Position numbers and translations under genes: made by a program
Source: Sulfurimonas sp.
GTDB taxonomy: Bacteria > Campylobacterota > Campylobacteria > Campylobacterales > Sulfurimonadaceae
Length of the DNA: 64,000 nucleotides
Assembly (NCBI RefSeq): GCF_026991475.1
Contig: NZ_JALXBK010000094.1
Location: forward strand, 49,814 to 113,813
Reading direction: 5' to 3'
In this document: positions 61,438-64,000 of the stretch, one piece after another
How the letters are laid out: the number at the start of each line of letters is the position of its first letter
Position numbering within the stretch: the stretch's first letter is position 1
Notes under the pieces: model-generated
What the model was told of the DNA's origin: nothing
Seen by the model: the letters and a program-made list of their open reading frames with translations, nothing else
Databases searched by the model: none

Positions 61438-63670
61438 AAAGTTCAAGCAAAACAGTGTCTCTGCGTGTCACTTCGACACGCCTACAAGCAGATTCAAACG
61501 CAGCGCCCTCTCCTATGAGGATACACTTATGTTTTGCCCTTGTTATTGCAGTATATATTAATTTTGTATTGTGCATAATAAAGTGCGTAAAACTCATAGG
61601 AATAACAACTATGTCATACTCCATTCCTTGTACTTTATGCACGGTGAGTGCGTATGATAGCATAAGATGTGAGCGAAGTTCATCATACTCATACTGCACG
61701 ACCACATCCTCATTTGGATAAAAAACAAATGCCTGCTCCTCTTGGGAGTCTATTTTAAAAAGCAGTCCACTCATCCCGTTAAAAATTCTTCTCTCACTTG
61801 CATCTTCACCCATTTTAAAGCCATCAGCACTCCATGCAGTCATATTTTCATTTTTTGTATGTACCACCTTGTCCATCAAACGAAACTCCTGCTCCCCTTT
61901 TTTGATGCACTTTTTAGGATTAGGGTTAAAATACTCCTGCAAAACTTTGTTGAGATTTGTGGTACCCAAAGAGCCACCTTTCATAGGAGTAATCACTTGA
62001 AAATAGTTCAAATACTCTTTTATCTGCTTATTGTTAAGTCGGTATCTCGCTTTTTCTATGGACTCCACAACACGATGCAGCATCTCTGCTATGATATTTT
62101 GAGAATTTTGTTCTCGCAGTTCTTTTAGCTCTTCTTGAGAGAGTTGCTGTTTTAGAGCATAGTAGTTGGCAATACTCAAATCTATAAACTCAAAGTCATC
62201 ATATTTGGCTCTATACTCAGGCACTTCTCCTTGACGGATTTGATTGGCTATAAGTGCAATGGCTTGCTCCTCACTCTGTCTATAAATCTTTGTAAGTTTT
62301 ACAATAGGGGCAAGCGCTAAAGTAAGAACATCACTCAAAACATTTCCAGCACCAATAGGTGGTAGCTGGGCATCATCTCCTACAATTATGACAATAGCCT
62401 TTTTAGAAATCTTACTCATTAAGCGTGCAAACAAAGAGGAGTTTATCATCGAAGCTTCATCTATTAAGACAACCGAATAAGGAAACATATCACTTCCCTC
62501 ATGTTTGACTAAAAGAGACTGAATAGTAGCAGACTCAAAGCCTGTTGTATCGCTAATTCTTTGAGAGGCTATACCACTTAGGGCACAGGTCATTATCTCT
62601 TTTGCATCATATCTTGTGTTGAGTATCTCTAGTATCGTTTTACTTGTTGTACTCTTTCCAGTTCCCGCATAACCCACTAAAAAAAGAAGACTTACGCCAT
62701 TGTTTATCATCTGAACTGCCTCTTTTTGTTCAGCTCCAAGTTTAAGTGAACTCTCTTCTAAAAAAGCATCAAGATTTTTCACAAAACCGCCACTGTCATG
62801 CTTCGCTCGTGTGCGAAAATCATCATACAAAAACTTCTCAGCATCATAGAGCCGTGCAGGTGAAACTCTCTCATTTTTCATCACCACTATGCTCTGTTCT
62901 GCCACTCGCTCAACCAAAGCCGCTTCATAAAGATGCCTCTTATCTGTAAACCCAAGCATCTCATCAAGTCCACCAAAAAGCACCTCTTTTGCGATGCAGG
63001 AGTTCCCCTGCGCCTCACAATAGTTAAGCAAAACATAATCCATCGCAGAGCTTATGCGTTTCTCATTCTCTGGTGCTATACCCATTTTAAGCGCAAGTTC
63101 GTCCGCACGTTTAAAACCTATAGAATTAATATTTGTAAGAATGTAGGGATTTTCTTTAATCTTTGTGCAAGGCTCATCCACATCTTTCATCGCTGTAGCT
63201 ATAGTGGTGAGTAAAACAGGGGAGACTTCATAGGGAGTAAGAAATTCACCCAAACGACGCATAGAGCGAAACTGCTTCCATGAAGTTTGAATTTTTTTAA
63301 GACGTTTCTCTTTTATGCCTTTAAATTCCAACAATTTTTCAATATCATTGTCAAGAATATTAACAAGCTCTTCTGAGCCAAAATGCTCTATTAGGTCAGC
63401 TGCAAGTTTTTTTGTAAAACCTTTTATGATTTTATTTAAGAAGAAAAAAAGTTCATTTTGATTGACTTTTATGGCATCAAATTTAAAAGTTTTACCATAT
63501 TTTTTATGCTCATGCCACTCACCTTCAAGAGTAATGGCAGAACCCTTAATGTTTGAAACATCACTCTCAAAGTAGCTTCCACTTACCCTCTCACCACTTT
63601 TTAAAACTGCGATGAAAAAACCGTCATCACCTTCAAAAAGTATGCGGTCAATCTGTCCAATGAGTGTCAA
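61430..63670 (-). CDS. recD2: RecD2-type ATP-dependent DNA helicase
   Basis: A 746-residue SF1B helicase. The long N-terminal part (1-310) includes helix-hairpin-helix-like repeats (KGFTKKLAADLIEHFGSEELV, LLEFKGIKEKRLKK). Motif I is LVGYAGTGKSTTS near 335, Walker B VLIDEASMINSS, then VGDDAQLPPIGAGNVL, and YALTVHKVQGMEYD and YTAITRAKHKCILIG at the end. RecD2 is independent of RecBC and is linked to DNA repair and fork stability. It lies four bases before the M16 peptidase stop. Confidence 0.88.
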   Translation of the reverse strand: MTLIGQIDRILFEGDDGFFIAVLKSGERVSGSYFESDVSNIKGSAITLEGEWHEHKKYGKTFKFDAIKVNQNELFFFLNKIIKGFTKKLAADLIEHFGSEELVNILDNDIEKLLEFKGIKEKRLKKIQTSWKQFRSMRRLGEFLTPYEVSPVLLTTIATAMKDVDEPCTKIKENPYILTNINSIGFKRADELALKMGIAPENEKRISSAMDYVLLNYCEAQGNSCIAKEVLFGGLDEMLGFTDKRHLYEAALVERVAEQSIVVMKNERVSPARLYDAEKFLYDDFRTRAKHDSGGFVKNLDAFLEESSLKLGAEQKEAVQMINNGVSLLFLVGYAGTGKSTTSKTILEILNTRYDAKEIMTCALSGIASQRISDTTGFESATIQSLLVKHEGSDMFPYSVVLIDEASMINSSLFARLMSKISKKAIVIIVGDDAQLPPIGAGNVLSDVLTLALAPIVKLTKIYRQSEEQAIALIANQIRQGEVPEYRAKYDDFEFIDLSIANYYALKQQLSQEELKELREQNSQNIIAEMLHRVVESIEKARYRLNNKQIKEYLNYFQVITPMKGGSLGTTNLNKVLQEYFNPNPKKCIKKGEQEFRLMDKVVHTKNENMTAWSADGFKMGEDASERRIFNGMSGLLFKIDSQEEQAFVFYPNEDVVVQYEYDELRSHLMLSYALTVHKVQGMEYDIVVIPMSFTHFIMHNTKLIYTAITRAKHKCILIGEGAAFESACRRVEVTRRDTVLLELSI

Positions 63671-63674
63671 GATA

Positions 63675-64000
63675 CTACTCTGTGACTATTGCGAAACTTT
63701 GTTCGAGTATCTCTTTGTGTGATTTTATGAAGTTGTTGAGATCTTTAAGTTTTAACTCTTTTATCTTTTTTAATTCTATCTCAGAGTGATTAAGTGCAAA
63801 ACCTTTGTAGTAGTCCATAAAAGTACGGTTAAGCCTTTGACTCATTGTCTCTACTCGAAGCGGTTCACTACCAAGTAAAAATTTCTTTGTCTGCTCCAAC
63901 TCATCCGCGGTAACACCCTCTTTTACAAACTTGGCTATGACATCTTTTACAGTCTTTTTTGCTTCATCCATAGTATCAAGTTTTGTTTGCAAATAACCTG
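63675..64000 (-). CDS. M16-family zinc peptidase, C-terminal fragment (cut by window edge)
   Basis: The final 108 codons of a gene entering from the right. The frame continues through base 64000 with GYLQTKLDTMDEAKKTVKDVI, without a start codon in view. This segment and VTADELEQTKKFLLGSEPLRVETMSQRLNRTFMDYY match the C-terminal domain of M16 (insulinase or PqqL-like) peptidases. The catalytic HxxEH motif would lie outside the window, so activity cannot be judged. Confidence 0.7.
   Translation of the reverse strand, partial: GYLQTKLDTMDEAKKTVKDVIAKFVKEGVTADELEQTKKFLLGSEPLRVETMSQRLNRTFMDYYKGFALNHSEIELKKIKELKLKDLNNFIKSHKEILEQSFAIVTE

Larger units (their letters stand above)
174..61503. repeat. 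Dispersed octamer AAACGCAG/CTGCGTTT, about 61 copies in the window
   Basis: Hand count gives about 61 exact copies, against one or two expected from base composition. Plus-strand AAACGCAG examples start at 174, 849, 5324, 8687, 9431, 18421, 22841, 25723, 29691, 30873, 32747, 36303, 42239, 49629, 58807 and 61496; CTGCGTTT examples start at 5043, 6188, 10685, 18359, 23198, 23212, 25839, 26958, 33137, 44019, 51090 and 60427. About 30 read one way and 31 the other. Nearly all lie within genes. About 32 lie between 18.3 and 33.2 kb; none lies in rpsB, tsf or metK. The role is not known; a DNA-uptake-like or architectural signal is inferred. Confidence 0.85.

Noticed and set aside
174..61503. AAACGCAG as a Chi-like or FtsK-orienting (KOPS) sequence
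   Set aside because: Both of those are polar on the chromosome. The copies here are split about evenly between strands with no trend along 64 kb.

Overview
This is an AT-rich stretch (about one third G+C by eye) of a Campylobacterota (former Epsilonproteobacteria) chromosome, most like Sulfurimonas or a close free-living relative. The block argS-tatA-gmk-chePep-fliR (34.3-38.8 kb) has the same order as HP0319-HP0322 in Helicobacter pylori. An MqnP-like prenyltransferase fits the futalosine menaquinone route of this phylum, and DUF3373 and OprD-type porins, many PAS/GGDEF sensors and a NIT-domain chemoreceptor fit a free-living sulfur or nitrogen oxidiser. The species is not determined. I found no rRNA, tRNA, CRISPR array, insertion sequence or prophage, and no gene-free gap longer than about 300 bases.

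Layout. 0-5.8 kb: a Fur-boxed porin-feoA-feoB iron operon (feoB runs off the left edge), pssA, a DoxX pair and rmuC. 5.9-8 kb: a DEAD-box RNA helicase with a folded leader, then a HIT protein. 8-13.5 kb: ndk-yceD-rpmF-plsX-fabH (nucleotides, ribosome, fatty-acid initiation), ferredoxin, metK and a 2-Cys peroxiredoxin. 13.5-20.6 kb: three diguanylate cyclases, an EamA permease and a small PIF1-like helicase. 20.6-24 kb: an LRV-repeat protein, MoxR ATPase and VWA protein operon. 24-33.3 kb: nhaA, an enolase-superfamily epimerase, a PAS protein with a double-NIT chemoreceptor, DUF819 and DUF4139 proteins and a DnaQ-type exonuclease. 33.4-39.5 kb: a GNAT enzyme, the argS...fliR block and a LolD-type ATPase. 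39.6-44.7 kb: a monoheme cytochrome, rpsB-tsf with a long leader, a DUF3373 porin, bcp and a DUF420-like protein. 44.7-48.5 kb: a translationally coupled defence cluster (mntA, hepT, mcrC, mcrB) running into dedA. 48.5-55.8 kb: ftsW-murG, two uncharacterised genes and mqnP in one run, and a FIST hybrid kinase. 55.9-64 kb: a membrane lipoprotein, cardiolipin synthase and EEP phosphodiesterase, miaA, aguB, ppiC, a GC-rich structured element, a lipoprotein, recD2 and the end of an M16 peptidase gene.

The most unusual signal belongs to no single gene. The octamer AAACGCAG (or CTGCGTTT) occurs about 61 times in the 64 kb, where composition predicts one or two. It has no strand preference (about 30 against 31) and lies almost entirely inside coding sequence. 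This resembles the density and symmetry of DNA uptake sequences in Pasteurellaceae and Neisseriaceae. The other leads are the GC-rich folded element at 60.68-60.80 kb, the toxin-antitoxin module fused by overlapping frames to a McrBC restriction system, and the MoxR/VWA/LRV operon.
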